From Micrococcus cohnii (lineage in GTDB: Bacteria; Actinomycetota; Actinomycetes; Actinomycetales; Micrococcaceae), in contig NZ_JACHNA010000001.1 of the NCBI RefSeq assembly GCF_014205175.1, forward strand, positions 1,240,001-1,304,000: a stretch of 64,000 nucleotides of DNA. Direction: 5' to 3'. The translations under genes and the position numbers were made by a program. Shown here piece after piece: positions 42,229-51,687 of the stretch (its first letter is position 1; every line of letters starts with the position of its first letter). The notes below the pieces were generated by a model. The model saw nothing but the letters and a program-made list of their open reading frames with translations. It ran no database searches and was not told where the DNA came from.

Positions 42229-43722
42229 ATGAGCCAGACAGAGAACACCGTCGCCACCCAGTTCATCGACGGGGCCTGGGTCCCGTCCTCGAACGGCCAG
42301 ACCCGCACGATCCACTGCCCCGCCGACGGCACCGAGGTCGGCGTCGTCGCCGAGGGCACCCGTGACGACACGCTCGCCGCGATCGCCGCCGCCCGCCGGG
42401 CGTTCGACGAGGGCTCCTGGGCGGACACCCCCGCCGCCGAACGCGGCGACCTGCTGCTGCGCCTGGGCGACCACATCCTGGCGCACAAGGACGAGTTCGC
42501 CCGCGCCGAGGCCCTCGACACCGGCAAGCGCCTCGTCGAGGCCGAGGGCGATATGGAGGACATCGCCGCCTGCTTCCGGTACTTCGGCAAGCTCGCCGGT
42601 CAGAATCCCGGCCGTCTCGTCGACGCCGGCGACCCGCGGGTCGTCTCCCGCGTTGTGAACGAACCGGTCGGCGTGTGCGGCATGATCACGCCGTGGAACT
42701 TCCCGCTGCTGCAGGCGGCGTGGAAGATCGCCCCGGCGATCGCCGCGGGCTGCACCTTCGTGCTCAAGCCCGCCGAGCTGACCCCACACACCGCGATCCT
42801 CACGATGAAGGCCCTCGACGAGCTCGGCCTGCCCGCGGGCGTCGGCAACCTCGTGCTCGGCTCCGGCGCCGAGGTCGGCGCACCGCTGTCCGAACACCCC
42901 GACGTGGACCTGATCTCCTTCACCGGCGGCCTGGTCACCGGCAAGCGCATCGCGGCGGCAGCCGCCGGCACGCTGAAGAAGACGGCCCTCGAGCTCGGCG
43001 GCAAGAACCCGAACGTCGTGTTCGCCGACGCCGACTACGAGGCCGCGCTCGACAACGCGCTGAACGCCGCGTTCACCGACTCGGGCCTGGTGTGCTCGGC
43101 CGGCACGCGCCTGATCGTGCACGAGTCGATCGCCGAGCGCTTCGTCGACGACCTGGTCGAGCGCGCCGGCCACATCGTCATGGGCGGCCCGTTCGACGAG
43201 AAGGCCGAGACCGGTCCGCTGATCTCCGCCGAGCACCGGGACAAGGTCACCGACTACGTCAAGCGCGGCGTCGAGACCGGGGCCCGGCTGCGCGTCGGCG
43301 GCCACTGGGGCGGCGAGGAGCACCAGGACGGCTACTTCTACGCCCCCACCGTGCTGGACCGGTGCGACCGCACCAACCCGGCCGTCGTCGAGGAGGGCTT
43401 CGGCCCCGTCATCACCGTCGAGACGTTCTCCACTGAGGCTGAGGCAATTGCCACCGCCAACGACACCGAGTACGGCCTCGCCGGGGCCGTGTGGAGCTCC
43501 GACGCGGGCACATGCCAGCGCGTCTCCCGCGCCCTGCTCCACGGCACCGTGTGGATCAACGACTACCACCCGTACCTGCCGCAGGCCGAGTGGGGCGGCT
43601 TCAAGAACTCCGGCATCGGCCGCGAGCTCGGCCCCACCGGTCTCGGCGAGTACGTCGAGCACAAGCACATCTACGAGAACACCGAGCCCGCCGTGACCGG
43701 CTGGTTCACCGACCGCCGCTGA
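42229..43722 (+). CDS. betB: Betaine-aldehyde dehydrogenase
   Basis: 497 residues of the NAD(P)-dependent aldehyde dehydrogenase superfamily. Cofactor and catalytic motifs are MITPWNFPLLQAAWKIAPA, SFTGGLVTGKRIA, the general-base Glu in LELGGKNPNVVF and the nucleophile Cys in GLVCSAGTRL. The residue two before that Cys is Leu where many relatives have Gln. It oxidises betaine aldehyde to glycine betaine. ATG 42229 with AGGAG 9 bases upstream is favoured over GTG 42223, which overlaps the betT stop. Confidence 0.92.
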   Translation: MSQTENTVATQFIDGAWVPSSNGQTRTIHCPADGTEVGVVAEGTRDDTLAAIAAARRAFDEGSWADTPAAERGDLLLRLGDHILAHKDEFARAEALDTGKRLVEAEGDMEDIAACFRYFGKLAGQNPGRLVDAGDPRVVSRVVNEPVGVCGMITPWNFPLLQAAWKIAPAIAAGCTFVLKPAELTPHTAILTMKALDELGLPAGVGNLVLGSGAEVGAPLSEHPDVDLISFTGGLVTGKRIAAAAAGTLKKTALELGGKNPNVVFADADYEAALDNALNAAFTDSGLVCSAGTRLIVHESIAERFVDDLVERAGHIVMGGPFDEKAETGPLISAEHRDKVTDYVKRGVETGARLRVGGHWGGEEHQDGYFYAPTVLDRCDRTNPAVVEEGFGPVITVETFSTEAEAIATANDTEYGLAGAVWSSDAGTCQRVSRALLHGTVWINDYHPYLPQAEWGGFKNSGIGRELGPTGLGEYVEHKHIYENTEPAVTGWFTDRR

Positions 43723-43751
43723 CCTCCCCCTCGCCGAGAAAGGACCCGTCC

Positions 43752-45362
43752 ATGACGAACACCACCCCGAACTCTGAGGCCCCCGCCGGGCAGGACCCCG
43801 CCGAGGGCGTGCGCACCTACGACTACGTCGTCGTCGGCGGCGGCTCCTCCGGCGCCACCCTGGCCGCCCGCCTGTCCGAGGACCCGCAGATCACCGTCGC
43901 CCTGCTCGAGGCCGGCCCCTCGGACGTCGACCTCGACGAGGTGCTCACCCTGCGCCGGTGGCCCGAGCTGCTCGAGTCCGGCCTCGACTGGGACTACCCG
44001 ATCGAGCCGCAGCAGAACGGCAACTCGTTCATGCGCCACGCCCGCGCCAAGGTGCTCGGCGGCTGCTCCTCGCACAACTCCTGCATCGCGTTCTGGCCCC
44101 CGCGCGAGGACCTGGACCAGTGGGAGGCGATGGGCGCGACCGGCTGGGGCGCCGAACACACCCTGCCGCTGGTGAAGAAGCTCGAGAACAACGCCGCCGA
44201 GGGTGAGAACCACGGCCACGACGGCCCCGTCGAACTGATGGACGTCCCGGCTGAGGACCCGACCGGCGTCGCCCTGCTGCAGGCGGCCGAACAGGTGGGC
44301 ATCCCCACGACGACGTTCAACACCGGCCAGACGGTCGTGAAGGGCGCCAACTGGTTCCAGATCAACCGCAAGCAGGACGGCACCCGCGCCTCCTCGTCGG
44401 TCTCCTACCTGCACCCGATCCTGGACCGGCAGAACCTCGACATCCTCACCGAGCACTGGGCCACGGGCGTGCTGTTCGACGAACAGAACCGGGCGTACGG
44501 CGTGCGCTATGTGGCCGACCGACACGGACGGCAGTCCGAGATCCACGCCCGCGCCGAGGTCATCCTCTCCGCCGGCGCGATCGACACCCCGAAGCTGCTG
44601 ATGCTCTCGGGCATCGGGCCGGCCGAGCACCTGGCCGAGCACCGCATCACCGCCCGCGTGGATGCCCCGGGCGTCGGCTCGAACCTGCAGGACCACCCCG
44701 AGGCCGTGATCTCGTGGGAGTCCAAGCAGCCGATGTACCGCGATGCCACGCAGTACTGGGAGATCGGCGTCTTCTCGCCGACGAAGGAGGGTCTGGACCG
44801 CCCGGACCTGATGATGCACTACGGCTCGGTGCCGTTCGACATGCACACCTACCGCCAGGGCTACCCCACCGCTGATGAGACGTTCTGCCTGACCCCGAAC
44901 GTCACCCACGCCAAGTCCCGCGGCACCGTGCGCCTGCGCTCGAACGACTACCGCGACAAGCCGGCCGTCGACCCGAAGTACTTCACCGACCCCGAGGGCC
45001 ACGACATGGCCGTGGCCGTGGCGGGCATCCGCCTGGCCCGCGAGATCGTCTCCCAGCCGGCGATGGCCGAGTGGGCCGGCCGCGAGCTGGCCCCCGGCGT
45101 CGAGGCGCAGACGGACGAGGAGATCGCCGACTACGTGAAGCGCACCCACAACACCGTGTACCACCCGGTGGGCACCGTTCGCATGGGCGCCGATGAGGAC
45201 GCCATGAGCCCGCTCGACGCACGCCTGCGGGTCAAGGGCGTGACGGGCCTGCGCGTGGCGGACGCCTCGGTGATGCCCGAGCACGTGACCGTGAACCCGA
45301 ACATCACGTGCTTCATGATCGGTGAGAAGGCCGCCGAACTGATCCTCGCCGACCGCGGCTGA
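43752..45362 (+). CDS. codA: Choline oxidase (GMC oxidoreductase)
   Basis: 536 residues, a GMC flavoenzyme. The FAD fold is VVVGGGSSGATLAARL; GGCSSHNSCIAFWPPRE includes His108, matching the His that covalently binds FAD in Arthrobacter choline oxidase; the C-terminus has catalytic His in NTVYHPVGTVRMG and Asn in VTVNPNIT. Long stretches such as NSFMRHARAKVLGGCSSHNS follow the Arthrobacter enzyme closely, so an oxidase (O2-using) is favoured over choline dehydrogenase. ATG 43752 has GAAAGGA upstream. A 20-residue N-terminal extension precedes the domain. Confidence 0.92.
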   Translation: MTNTTPNSEAPAGQDPAEGVRTYDYVVVGGGSSGATLAARLSEDPQITVALLEAGPSDVDLDEVLTLRRWPELLESGLDWDYPIEPQQNGNSFMRHARAKVLGGCSSHNSCIAFWPPREDLDQWEAMGATGWGAEHTLPLVKKLENNAAEGENHGHDGPVELMDVPAEDPTGVALLQAAEQVGIPTTTFNTGQTVVKGANWFQINRKQDGTRASSSVSYLHPILDRQNLDILTEHWATGVLFDEQNRAYGVRYVADRHGRQSEIHARAEVILSAGAIDTPKLLMLSGIGPAEHLAEHRITARVDAPGVGSNLQDHPEAVISWESKQPMYRDATQYWEIGVFSPTKEGLDRPDLMMHYGSVPFDMHTYRQGYPTADETFCLTPNVTHAKSRGTVRLRSNDYRDKPAVDPKYFTDPEGHDMAVAVAGIRLAREIVSQPAMAEWAGRELAPGVEAQTDEEIADYVKRTHNTVYHPVGTVRMGADEDAMSPLDARLRVKGVTGLRVADASVMPEHVTVNPNITCFMIGEKAAELILADRG

Positions 45363-45391
45363 CTCACAGCTGACCGGCAGCTGACCCGCGA

Positions 45392-45449
45392 ACGCGTGTA
45401 CACCTGTTCCAGTTCTCCGCCCGGATCCCTGGCACAGGTGTACACGCGT
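45392..45449. promoter_or_regulatory. 16-bp inverted repeat: paired GTGTACAC palindromes
   Basis: ACGCGTGTACACCTGT (45392-45407) and ACAGGTGTACACGCGT (45434-45449) are perfect inverted copies. Each contains the 8-bp palindrome GTGTACAC, centred at 45399.5 and 45441.5, exactly 42 bp apart. It may be a terminator for the choline operon (26-base loop) or two operators for a dimeric regulator ahead of the ABC/two-component operon. Confidence 0.6.
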
Positions 45450-45535
45450 CTGCGCACGGGGCCGGGGCGCCGCCCATGACATCCGTCATGCTGAATCTCT
45501 GACGCACGCCGCATCCGCCCGACCGTCCTGCTCGG

Positions 45536-45541
45536 AATACT
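45536..45541 (+). promoter_or_regulatory. -10 box of ABC exporter operon
   Basis: AATACT, seven bases, ATG at 45549; the same GGAATACT plus 7-base pattern recurs before the gene at 58988. Confidence 0.45.
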
Positions 45542-45548
45542 GGTGGTC

Positions 45549-46517
45549 ATGAGGCACACCACAGCAGACGGGCCCGCCATTGCCGCCCGTGACGTCCACC
45601 GGCACTTCGGCTCGGTCCGCGCCGTCGACGGCATGAACCTGACCGTCCCTCACGGCGAGGTCCTGGCCCTGCTCGGCCCGAACGGCGCCGGCAAAACGAG
45701 CCTGCTGGACACCGTGCTCGGCTTCGCCCGCCCCGATGCAGGCACGGTCAGCGTGTGCGGCACCTCTCCCGAGACGGCGGTGCGTGATGGCCGCGTCGGC
45801 GCTGTGCTGCAGACCGGCGGCCTGCTCTCCGACCTCTCCGTGCGAGAGACGCTCGAGATGGTCGCCGCCTGCCACCGCGCGCACGTTCCCGTCGCCGAGG
45901 TGATGGCCCGCGCGGACCTGGACCGGATCGCCCGACGGAAGGTGAAGAAGTGCTCGGGCGGCGAGCAGCAGCGGGTGCGCTTCGGCCTCGCCCTGCTCAC
46001 CGACCCTGAGCTGCTCGTGCTGGACGAGCCCACCGCCGGCATGGACGTCACCGCCCGCCGCCGGTTCTGGAGCACCATGCACGCCGAGGCCGATCGCGGC
46101 CGCACCATCGTGTTCGCCACCCACTACCTGCCCGAGGCCGAGGAGTTCGCCGACCGGATCGTGCTGATGCACCGCGGCCGCGTCCATGCCGATGGCACCC
46201 CGGACGCGTTGCGCGAGCGCGAAGGAGTGCACCTCTCCGCCCTCCCGACGAGCGAGACGACGCCCTCCCGGCTGGCCGAGCGGCTCGACCTGGCCTGGGA
46301 CGACGTCGATCTCCGCGACGGACGCCTCGCGATCCGGGTGCGCACCGGCGATGGCCTGAGCGCGGGGGCTCGCGCCGACGCCGTTGCGCGCACGCTGCTC
46401 GTCGACGGGCTCGGCCAAGACCTTGAGATCACCCGCGCCAGCCTCGACGACGTGTTCCTCGCGCTGACCGACCAGACCCGCACCGCAGAGCCGACGCCCG
46501 AGGAGGCCGTAGCATGA
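45549..46517 (+). CDS. ABC transporter ATPase (drug-export type)
   Basis: 322 residues. Walker A LLGPNGAGKTSLLD, Q-loop AVLQTGGLLSDL, signature CSGGEQQRVRF and Walker B LLVLDEPTAGMD are all intact. The C-terminal 90 residues match the DrrA-type regulatory tail. It powers the ABC-2 permease encoded next, with which it overlaps by 4 bases, and the pair is coupled to a two-component system, as in actinobacterial systems that respond to cell-envelope stress or antibiotics. ATG 45549 preferred; GTG 45543 is possible. Confidence 0.9.
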   Translation: MRHTTADGPAIAARDVHRHFGSVRAVDGMNLTVPHGEVLALLGPNGAGKTSLLDTVLGFARPDAGTVSVCGTSPETAVRDGRVGAVLQTGGLLSDLSVRETLEMVAACHRAHVPVAEVMARADLDRIARRKVKKCSGGEQQRVRFGLALLTDPELLVLDEPTAGMDVTARRRFWSTMHAEADRGRTIVFATHYLPEAEEFADRIVLMHRGRVHADGTPDALREREGVHLSALPTSETTPSRLAERLDLAWDDVDLRDGRLAIRVRTGDGLSAGARADAVARTLLVDGLGQDLEITRASLDDVFLALTDQTRTAEPTPEEAVA

Positions 46518-47368
46518 GCACCCCCGACACCGCCCACATCCGTCCTCGAGCTCTTGCCACAGCCCCGGCCCCCGCTATGACGACGACGGGCCCGGTCGGC
46601 CGCGTGATCGGCTTCGCCCGCCGGGACGTCGTGCGCACCGTGCGCATGCTGGACTCGACGTTCTTCATCCTGGTGCTGCCCGCGGCCATGTACCTGATGT
46701 TCGGCGTCTCATCCGGCGCGGGCGAGCTCACCGTCGGCCACGGCAACGCGACGGCCCACGTCATGAGCGGCATGGCGCTGTACGGCGCGATCACCGCGAC
46801 GACGGCCATCGCCGGGACGGCGGCGGTCGAGCGGCAGGCAGGCTGGGGCCGGCAGCTGTCCCTGACCGCGCTGACCTCCCGGGGCTACATGCTTGGCAAG
46901 ACCCTCGTGGCCGTGGCTGTCTCGGCCCTGCCGATCCTGCTCGTGCTCACCGTCGGCGCCCTGACCGGGGCCGAGTACGACGAGGCGTGGCGGTGGGCGG
47001 CGACCGGCGCCATCGCTCTGATCTGTGCCGCCCCCTTCGCCCTGTTCGGACTGGCCGCCGCCCTGCTGTTCCGCTCCGAGGCCGCCGTCAGCGCGGCCTC
47101 CGGCATGCTCGTCGTGTTCGCGTTCCTCGGCAACCTGTTCGTGCCGCTGACCGGGACGCTGCTCGAGGTCGCCCGCTTCACCCCGATCTACGGAGCCGCA
47201 CTGCTGACCCGGTGGCCGCAGAGCCAGGGTGCCCAGCTGAATCTCGACCACCCGATGACGCCGCTGCAGACCCCGCTGTGGCAGCCGGTGGCGTCCCTGA
47301 CGGTGTGGGCCGTCGTGTTCGCTGTGGTCTGTCTGCTGGCCTCCCGCCGTCGGACGGCCCGCGCATGA
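46514..47368 (+). CDS. ABC-2 type permease
   Basis: 284 residues with six helices. RVIGFARRDVVRTVRMLDSTFF precedes helix 1 and the ABC-2 pattern of two helices, a long amphipathic loop and four helices is visible, including the FALFGLAAALLFRSEAAVSA segment. It exports an unknown compound with the ATPase upstream. Overlaps at both ends (ATGA) tie it to the ATPase and the kinase. Confidence 0.88.
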   Translation: MSTPDTAHIRPRALATAPAPAMTTTGPVGRVIGFARRDVVRTVRMLDSTFFILVLPAAMYLMFGVSSGAGELTVGHGNATAHVMSGMALYGAITATTAIAGTAAVERQAGWGRQLSLTALTSRGYMLGKTLVAVAVSALPILLVLTVGALTGAEYDEAWRWAATGAIALICAAPFALFGLAAALLFRSEAAVSAASGMLVVFAFLGNLFVPLTGTLLEVARFTPIYGAALLTRWPQSQGAQLNLDHPMTPLQTPLWQPVASLTVWAVVFAVVCLLASRRRTARA

Positions 47369-48612
47369 GCGCCCGCCACGGCCGCCGAGCCGCATCGCTC
47401 CTGCCCGGCCCCCACCGGCAGGCGCTTCCCGGCGACGACGCGCTGCGCGTCGAGGACTGGTACCCGGACCGGCTGCCGCGTGAGGCCTGGCCGACGACCC
47501 TGCTGTTCGCCGGCGTGTGGCTGGTGTTCTTCCTCAGTGCCGCCGCGTCCGTCGTCGTGGGGCGGCTGGCGGCCAACGACCCGGGCCCGGCCCTGCTCGT
47601 GGCGGCCGGCACCGCCGCATTCATCACGGTCTACTTGCGCGCGTTCGTCGTACCCCGCCCGCTGCGCACCCTGCCGCTCTCCGGGCGCGAGGCCCCGCGG
47701 TGGCTCAACACGGTCGGCTACACGCTGACCCTGCTGGCCTGCCTGGCCCTCATGTCCCCGTGGATGGGACCGAGCGTCATCGCCGCCGTGCCGTACCTGA
47801 CCGCGGTGTGGGTGTTCCCGCACTCGATGCGGCTGGGCGTGCCGGTCGCGGCCCTGTTCGTCGCCCTCGGCCTGGCCGCGGTGGGTCTGCTCGCACCGGT
47901 GGCGGACCGCGGCTGGCTGGTCATGCCGGTCGTCTTGCCGGCGGTGATCATCATCCTGATGCGCTGGGCCACGGGCCGCGACGAACAGCACGGGCAGACC
48001 TTGCGCCGCCTCGCTCTGGCCCAGCAGCGCGAGCGGCTGTCCCTGGACCTGCACGACATCCTCGGCCACTCCCTGACCACCATCAACGTCAAGGCGCAGC
48101 TCGTGCAGCGGCTCATGGACGCGGACCCGGCCCGGGCGAAGGCCGAGGCGGCCGAGGTCGTCGCCCTCTCCCGCACCGCCTTGGTCGAAGCGCGGGCCGC
48201 CGTCGCGGACCTGGCGGTGCCCGAGCTGGGCGCACAACTGTCCACGTCGGTGGCCGCGCTGCGCGACGCCGGGATCGAGGTGACCGCGCCCCCGCACGGC
48301 GCCGTGGCCGAGGTGCCGGCCGACCGGCGCGAGCTCGCCGCCTGGTTCCTACGCGAGGCCTCCACCAACGTGCTGCGCCACGCCGGGGCCGCGGGCGTCG
48401 TCGTGGGCCTGGACGCCGGCGGCGCCTCCGTACAGGATGACGGCGTGGGCCTGCCCGAGCACGTGCTCGCCGGAGCCGGCCTGCACACCCTGCGGGCGCG
48501 CGCCGCCGAGGCCGGGGCACGTGTCGAGGCGACCGCCGGGACCAACGAGACCGGCACCCGTGTCACCCTGCTGTGGACGGACGAGCACGACGAGGAGGGC
48601 GCGCGCGCATGA
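47365..48612 (+). CDS. Sensor histidine kinase, DesK/HisKA_3 type
   Basis: 415 residues. Five or six helices (about 40-180) form a membrane sensor without a large external loop. The phosphorylated His lies in RLSLDLHDILGHSLTT (about residue 233) of a HisKA_3 domain. The HATPase_c domain has the N box EASTNVLRHAGA and the G box DDGVGLP. It likely senses the membrane state or the exported compound and passes phosphate to the regulator encoded next. ATG 47365 overlaps the permease stop. Confidence 0.92.
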   Translation: MSARHGRRAASLLPGPHRQALPGDDALRVEDWYPDRLPREAWPTTLLFAGVWLVFFLSAAASVVVGRLAANDPGPALLVAAGTAAFITVYLRAFVVPRPLRTLPLSGREAPRWLNTVGYTLTLLACLALMSPWMGPSVIAAVPYLTAVWVFPHSMRLGVPVAALFVALGLAAVGLLAPVADRGWLVMPVVLPAVIIILMRWATGRDEQHGQTLRRLALAQQRERLSLDLHDILGHSLTTINVKAQLVQRLMDADPARAKAEAAEVVALSRTALVEARAAVADLAVPELGAQLSTSVAALRDAGIEVTAPPHGAVAEVPADRRELAAWFLREASTNVLRHAGAAGVVVGLDAGGASVQDDGVGLPEHVLAGAGLHTLRARAAEAGARVEATAGTNETGTRVTLLWTDEHDEEGARA

Positions 48613-49229
48613 CCGAGTCCACAACCCTGCGGCTGCTGTTGGCAGACGACCAGGCGCTCGTGCGCGGGGCTCTGGCCGCCCTGCTGGAGACCGAGCCGGA
48701 CCTGCGAGTGGTCGCGCAGACCGGCACGGGTGCGGACGTAGCCGAGTTGGCCACCGCGCACGACGTGGACGTGGTGCTGCTGGACATCGAGATGCCCGGG
48801 GTCGACGGGTTCGGCGCCCTCGAACAGATCCGTGCCGCCGGACTCGACTGCGCGGTGCTCATGGTGACGACCTTCGACCGGCCGGGCTACCTCGGCCGGG
48901 CCCTGGCCGCGGGTGCGCAGGGGTTCGTCGTGAAGGACACCCCGGCCGAGCAGCTGGCCGAGGCCGTGCGCCGGGTGCACCGCGGCGAGCGCGTCGTGGA
49001 CCCGAGCCTGGCCGTCGACTCGCTGGCCGCCGGAACGTCCCCGCTGACCGCGCGGGAGGCCGAAGCGCTACGGGAGGCGCTGACCGGCGCGAGCGTGCGG
49101 GACATCGCGGCGAGACTGCACCTGTCCCCCGGCACGGTGCGCAACCACCTGAGCGCGGCGATCGGCAAGACCGCGACGTCGAGCCGGGGTGAGGCCGCCG
49201 TCGTCGCCCGCGACCGTGGCTGGCTCTGA
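48609..49229 (+). CDS. NarL/LuxR-family response regulator
   Basis: 206 residues. The receiver has the acidic pocket LLADDQALVR, phosphoacceptor Asp in VVLLDIEMPGVDG, the Thr of MVTTFDRPGYL and Lys of FVVKDTP. The C-terminal LuxR helix-turn-helix is SPLTAREAEALREAL to LHLSPGTVRNHLS. It is the last gene of the exporter operon and probably controls it. The GTGTACAC pair upstream of the operon is a possible target, not proven. Confidence 0.93.
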   Translation: MTESTTLRLLLADDQALVRGALAALLETEPDLRVVAQTGTGADVAELATAHDVDVVLLDIEMPGVDGFGALEQIRAAGLDCAVLMVTTFDRPGYLGRALAAGAQGFVVKDTPAEQLAEAVRRVHRGERVVDPSLAVDSLAAGTSPLTAREAEALREALTGASVRDIAARLHLSPGTVRNHLSAAIGKTATSSRGEAAVVARDRGWL

Positions 49230-49287
49230 TCCCGTCCGTCTCGGCCCCGGCCCGGCGGGGCGCCGCTATCGTCTCGGGACGCTCTGC

Positions 49288-49293
49288 CAGGCT
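49288..49293 (+). promoter_or_regulatory. Possible -10 box of rmuC
   Basis: CAGGCT, seven bases, ATG at 49301; no ribosome-binding site is seen. Confidence 0.35.
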
Positions 49294-49300
49294 GGTCGGC

Positions 49301-50545
49301 ATGGATCTTCTCTCTGTGCTCGTGGGACTGCTGATCGGCGTGGTCGTGGGCGCCTGCGTGGTGGGCTGGGTACTGCTGCGGCGCGGTGCCGAGCGGGAGC
49401 GCCAGGCGCAGGACCGCATCCGAGCCGCCGAGGCCGAGGCCGGCCAGTCTCGGCAGGAGCTCGTCGAGGCCCGCACACGCGCGCAGATGCTCGAGTCCGT
49501 GCAGCAGGAGTCCTCCCTGCGCCACGAACGGGACGCGAACGTGCTCAAGGCCATCGGCCCGCTCGGCGAGCGCATGCAGACTCTGCAGCAGCAGGTGGCC
49601 CAGCTCGAACGCGATCGCGTGGACCAGTACGCCACTCTCACCGAGCAGCTGCGCACCGCCGCCGGGCACGATCGCGAGCTGATGCAGCAGACCTCCCAGC
49701 TGCTGTCCACCCTGCGCTCTACCACCGCGCGCGGCCACTGGGGTGAGGTGCAGCTGCGCCGCGTCGTGGAGGCCGCCGGCATGCTCGCGCACACGGACTT
49801 CACGGAGCAGGCGTCCCTGCGCAACGCGGAGGACACGCGGATCCGCCCGGACATGCTCGTGCACGTGCCCGGCGGCACGACGATCGCCGTCGACGCGAAG
49901 GCCCCGGCCTCGGACGGCGTTGCGGCCCAGCACCTGGCCGAGGAGCACGACGAGGACGCCCGGGCCCGGCGGGATGAGCTGGTGCGCGCGCACGCGGCCG
50001 CGGTGCGGCGGCACGTCGACGACCTGGCGAAGAAAAAGTACTGGACGGGCCTGGAACAGACGCCCGAGCTGGTGCTGTGCTTCCTGCCCTCGGAGTCCCT
50101 GCTGGCCTGCGCGCTCGAGGCGGACCCGGGGCTGCTGGACCACGCTTTCGAGCGCGGCGTCGCCCTCGTCGCGCCGGTGTCCCTGCTGACGGCCCTGAAG
50201 TCCGTGGCGCACGCATGGCGGCAGGAGTCGATCGCGCAGAACGCGCAGCAGGTGGTCGACGCCGCCCGCCAGCTCTACGACCGGCTCGGCACCCTGACCT
50301 CCCACCTGACGAAGCTCGGCGCCTCGATCAACGGATCGGTCGAGAACTACAACCGGCTGCTCGGCACCCTCGAGTCGCGTGTGCTGCCCTCGGCCCGGCG
50401 GATGCAGTCGCTCGACGCGACCCCGGGCGAGCCGATCGCCGCCCCGGACGGTCTCGAGAAGCACCCGCGCCGGCTCAGCGCCCCTGAGCTCGCCTCGCGC
50501 GTCGATGACGCCACCGACGGCGGACTGGGCGTGAGCCGGCCCTGA
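49301..50545 (+). CDS. rmuC: DNA recombination protein RmuC
   Basis: 414 residues. An N-terminal helix (about 4-28) anchors it, a coiled coil runs to about 140, then the RmuC nuclease-like core has RGHWGEVQLRRVVEAAGM, IRPDMLVHVPGGTTIAVDAKAP and a CFLPSESLLACALEADPGL segment. The VDAK motif belongs to a PD-(D/E)xK-like site. RmuC limits inversions at short repeats. It is transcribed alone and converges on ispH. Confidence 0.92.
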   Translation: MDLLSVLVGLLIGVVVGACVVGWVLLRRGAERERQAQDRIRAAEAEAGQSRQELVEARTRAQMLESVQQESSLRHERDANVLKAIGPLGERMQTLQQQVAQLERDRVDQYATLTEQLRTAAGHDRELMQQTSQLLSTLRSTTARGHWGEVQLRRVVEAAGMLAHTDFTEQASLRNAEDTRIRPDMLVHVPGGTTIAVDAKAPASDGVAAQHLAEEHDEDARARRDELVRAHAAAVRRHVDDLAKKKYWTGLEQTPELVLCFLPSESLLACALEADPGLLDHAFERGVALVAPVSLLTALKSVAHAWRQESIAQNAQQVVDAARQLYDRLGTLTSHLTKLGASINGSVENYNRLLGTLESRVLPSARRMQSLDATPGEPIAAPDGLEKHPRRLSAPELASRVDDATDGGLGVSRP

Positions 50546-50576
50546 GGGCGAACTCAGCCCCGGTGGCCGAGACCGC

Positions 50577-51680
50577 TCAGTCCCGCTTGCGCCCGCCCAG
50601 GCCGCGCGAGGTGTCGCCGACCTTCTTCAGCTCGGCGCGCAGCTCCTTCGGCAGGGAGAACATGATGTCCTCCTCCGCCGTCACGACCTCATCGACCTGC
50701 CCGTAGCCGTACTCGGCCAGCAGGTCGAGCACCTCCTGCACGAGCACCTCCGGCACCGAGGCCCCCGAGGACAGGCCGATGGTCGCGACGCCCTCGAACC
50801 AGGACTCGTCCACCTGGTGCGCGAAGTCCACACGCTCGGCCCGGGCCGCCCCGTACTCGAGCGAGACCTCCTTAAGCCGCACCGAGTTCGAGGAGTTCGC
50901 CGAGCCGACCACGAGCATCAGGTCCACCTCGGGGGAGATCGACTTCACCGCCGCCTGGCGGTTCGAGGTGGCATAGCAGATGTCGTCGCTCGGCGGGTCC
51001 TGCAGGTTCGGGAACCGGTCGCGCAGCACCGAGACGATCTCGAGCGTCTCATCGACCGAGAGCGTCGTCTGGGACAGCCAGGTGAGGTTGTCCGGGTCCT
51101 CGACCTCGACGGTACGAGCCTCCTCGACGTCGTTGACGATGGTCGTGTGCTCGGGCGCCTCGCCGTAGGTGCCCTCGACCTCCTCGTGGCCGGCATGGCC
51201 GATCAGCAGGATGTGCTTGTCCTGCTTCGAGAACCGCACCGCCTCGCGGTGCACCTTGGTCACAAGCGGGCACGTCGCGTCGATCGTGCGCAGGTTCCGC
51301 CGCTCGGCATCCTGGACGACCGCCGGGGACACGCCGTGCGCGGAGAACACCGTCAGCGCTCCCTCGGGCACCTCGTCCAGCTCCTCGACGAACACGACGC
51401 CCCGCTCGGAGAGGCTGTCGACCACGTGCCGGTTGTGCACGATCTCCTTGCGCACGTAGACCGGGGCGCCGTAGTGGTCCAGCGCCTTCTCGACGGCGAT
51501 CACCGCGCGGTCCACGCCGGCGCAGTAACCGCGCGGAGCGGCCAGCAGCACACGCTTCTGGCCGGTCACGGGCGCGGCGGCCTCGATCTCCTCGCGGGAG
51601 TGGCGGACCCGGGGCACGTGCGGCATACCCAGGCCCACGGTGGTGGTGGCGGACTGGGACTCGGTGGTCGGTGCAGACAT
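50577..51680 (-). CDS. ispH: 4-hydroxy-3-methylbut-2-enyl diphosphate reductase
   Basis: 367 residues, last step of the MEP isoprenoid pathway. The Fe-S cysteines are in [26 protein letters not shown] and [10 protein letters not shown], the catalytic Glu is in [13 protein letters not shown], and [11 protein letters not shown] is the substrate-binding loop. The 45-residue N-terminus is polar and extra. ATG 51680 is chosen because it is 7 bases after TAGCAT; ATG 51689 lies inside that box. Confidence 0.95.
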   Translation of the reverse strand: MSAPTTESQSATTTVGLGMPHVPRVRHSREEIEAAAPVTGQKRVLLAAPRGYCAGVDRAVIAVEKALDHYGAPVYVRKEIVHNRHVVDSLSERGVVFVEELDEVPEGALTVFSAHGVSPAVVQDAERRNLRTIDATCPLVTKVHREAVRFSKQDKHILLIGHAGHEEVEGTYGEAPEHTTIVNDVEEARTVEVEDPDNLTWLSQTTLSVDETLEIVSVLRDRFPNLQDPPSDDICYATSNRQAAVKSISPEVDLMLVVGSANSSNSVRLKEVSLEYGAARAERVDFAHQVDESWFEGVATIGLSSGASVPEVLVQEVLDLLAEYGYGQVDEVVTAEEDIMFSLPKELRAELKKVGDTSRGLGGRKRD

Positions 51681-51687
51681 GCCGACC

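Noticed and set aside
43671-45482. 603-codon minus-strand open frame
   Set aside because: It is antisense to choline oxidase; the plus strand has the FAD fold and active-site residues, so this is a shadow.
49244-49261. 6-bp GC hairpin after the NarL-type regulator
   Set aside because: GCCCCG/CGGGGC is too short and too likely by chance in such GC-rich DNA to call a terminator.
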